Source: Cyanobacteriota bacterium (GTDB lineage: Bacteria; Cyanobacteriota; Cyanobacteriia; Leptolyngbyales; Leptolyngbyaceae). From it: DNA of 6,911 nucleotides. Made by a program: the position numbers and the translations under genes. Of the stretch, positions 4,732-6,911 are shown one piece after another. The stretch covers positions 1 to 6,911 of the forward strand of contig JAIXVO010000438.1 in the NCBI GenBank assembly GCA_027482985.1. The letters run 5' to 3'. The notes below the pieces were generated by a model. It did no database searches. It worked only from the letters and a program-made list of their open reading frames with translations, and was not told the origin of the DNA. Within the stretch, counting starts at the first letter, position 1. Every line of letters starts with the position of its first letter.

Positions 4732-4803
4732 TCCTCTTCTCCCTTCCTCTCTCTCCCTTTCCCTTCCTCTTCCTCCCTCCCTCTCCCTCTCCCTCCCTTC
4801 TTC

Positions 4804-6556
<1,753 letters not shown>

Positions 6557-6578
6557 TCGATTGGCACCCGCTTTTGCG

Positions 6579-6911
6579 TCAGGCGATGGTGGCAAACAGG
6601 TCGGGGATGGGCTGGGCGGGCGCTTCTTCGCGGGCGACCACTTCCACAATTTTGTTGCGGGCGCTGGGGGTGGAGAGGGCAGCAACACAGGCTTGTGCCA
6701 CCAGCAGGCGGGGAATGCTGCCTTCAAATAGGGTATCGGCAGGCGACATCACGAGCTGCACGGGGGGTTCGGGCTGATCCACACTTTTCAACCCGCCAGG
6801 ACGAACGATTGTATAAGTCAAGCCACTTTTTTGGAGATATTCTTCTGCCTGCTTCTTCCAGACCAGGATCAGGAAAAACAAGTTGAGCGGGTGGAAAAAC
6901 TTCGAGACACA
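6579..6911 (-). CDS. Atypical SDR (NAD(P)-binding) oxidoreductase, C-terminal 110 aa, 5' end outside window
   Basis: The frame is open to the right edge and stops at TGA 6579-6581. Visible are SKFFHPLN, WKKQAEEYLQKSGLTYTIVRPGGL (the atypical-SDR segment with the catalytic-region Lys, then the SGLxYTIxRPG strand), ADTLFEGSIPR, and a C-terminal NKIVEVVAREEAP strand followed by a Pro-rich end. This is the second half of a one-domain NAD(P)-binding protein of the NmrA-like/atypical SDR kind common in cyanobacteria and plastids. The glycine-rich cofactor loop should lie in the missing N-terminal part, so substrate and activity cannot be judged. An in-window TTG at 6881 is not the start. groEL begins 101 bp downstream on the same strand behind its own operator. 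Confidence 0.88.
   Translation of the reverse strand, partial: CVSKFFHPLNLFFLILVWKKQAEEYLQKSGLTYTIVRPGGLKSVDQPEPPVQLVMSPADTLFEGSIPRLLVAQACVAALSTPSARNKIVEVVAREEAPAQPIPDLFATIA

Larger units (their letters stand above)
4571..4803. other. Convergent spacer: polypurine half then polypyrimidine half
   Basis: The spacer lies between the 3' ends of the TetR gene and groEL. Bases 4571-4672 are almost all purine with many GGG runs; bases 4696-4803 are almost all pyrimidine (CTCCC, TTCC, CCTTCC). The halves are roughly complementary, so transcripts entering from either side could fold back; AAGGGCG (4625-4631) and CGCCCTT (4693-4699) pair exactly. This may serve as a bidirectional end region, and mirror-like tracts of this kind can also form triplex DNA. 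No standard stem plus T-run terminator is evident. Confidence 0.5.

Overview
The window looks like chromosomal DNA from a cyanobacterium. The octamer GCGATCGC (HIP1) occurs at least 12 times in 6.9 kb, where chance predicts about 0.1. The protein families also fit: a cyanobacterial TPR/CHAT-type N-terminal module, a groEL with a perfect CIRCE operator and no groES beside it, and a cyanobacterial-type atypical SDR. Intergenic DNA carries heptamer tandem repeats and a palindromic dispersed element of kinds common in filamentous cyanobacteria. I cannot name the genus.

Layout. (1) Positions 1-163 hold no complete gene, only a possible C-terminal tail of a plus-strand gene and an 8-bp hairpin. (2) Positions 164-2469 (or 2541) are a minus-strand run of five close genes, in transcription order: a TPR-like helical protein, a cupin of the cysteine-dioxygenase-like kind (coupled by TGATG), an ArsC/Spx-family 'nitrogenase-associated' protein, an orphan N-terminal module of cyanobacterial TPR/CHAT proteins, and an unrecognised 112-aa protein. 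(3) Positions 2470-2911 are mostly non-coding: a possible 48-aa plus-strand ORF, a heptamer repeat and a 150-bp MITE-like element with 24-bp inverted ends around a nested palindrome. (4) Positions 2912-3846 hold, on the minus strand, a Coq4-family gene and a possible coupled 66-aa downstream ORF. (5) A TetR-family regulator (3938-4570, plus) diverges from the Coq4 gene. Two copies of TGAAC-N3-GTTCA lie between them, one exactly inside a predicted Coq4 promoter. (6) Positions 4571-4803 are a convergent polypurine/polypyrimidine spacer. (7) groEL (4804-6477, minus) has a consensus CIRCE inside a larger palindrome. (8) The C-terminal part of an atypical SDR gene runs off the right edge.

How the genes relate. 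The TetR protein very probably represses the Coq4 gene and itself; the ligand is unknown. groEL should be a heat-shock gene under HrcA. The five-gene minus-strand run is the least explained part: it combines a cysteine-dioxygenase-like cupin, a thioredoxin-fold ArsC-like protein from a family named for nitrogenase association, and small helical proteins. That suggests a thiol/redox or nitrogen-fixation accessory operon, but no nif structural gene is in view, so this is inference.
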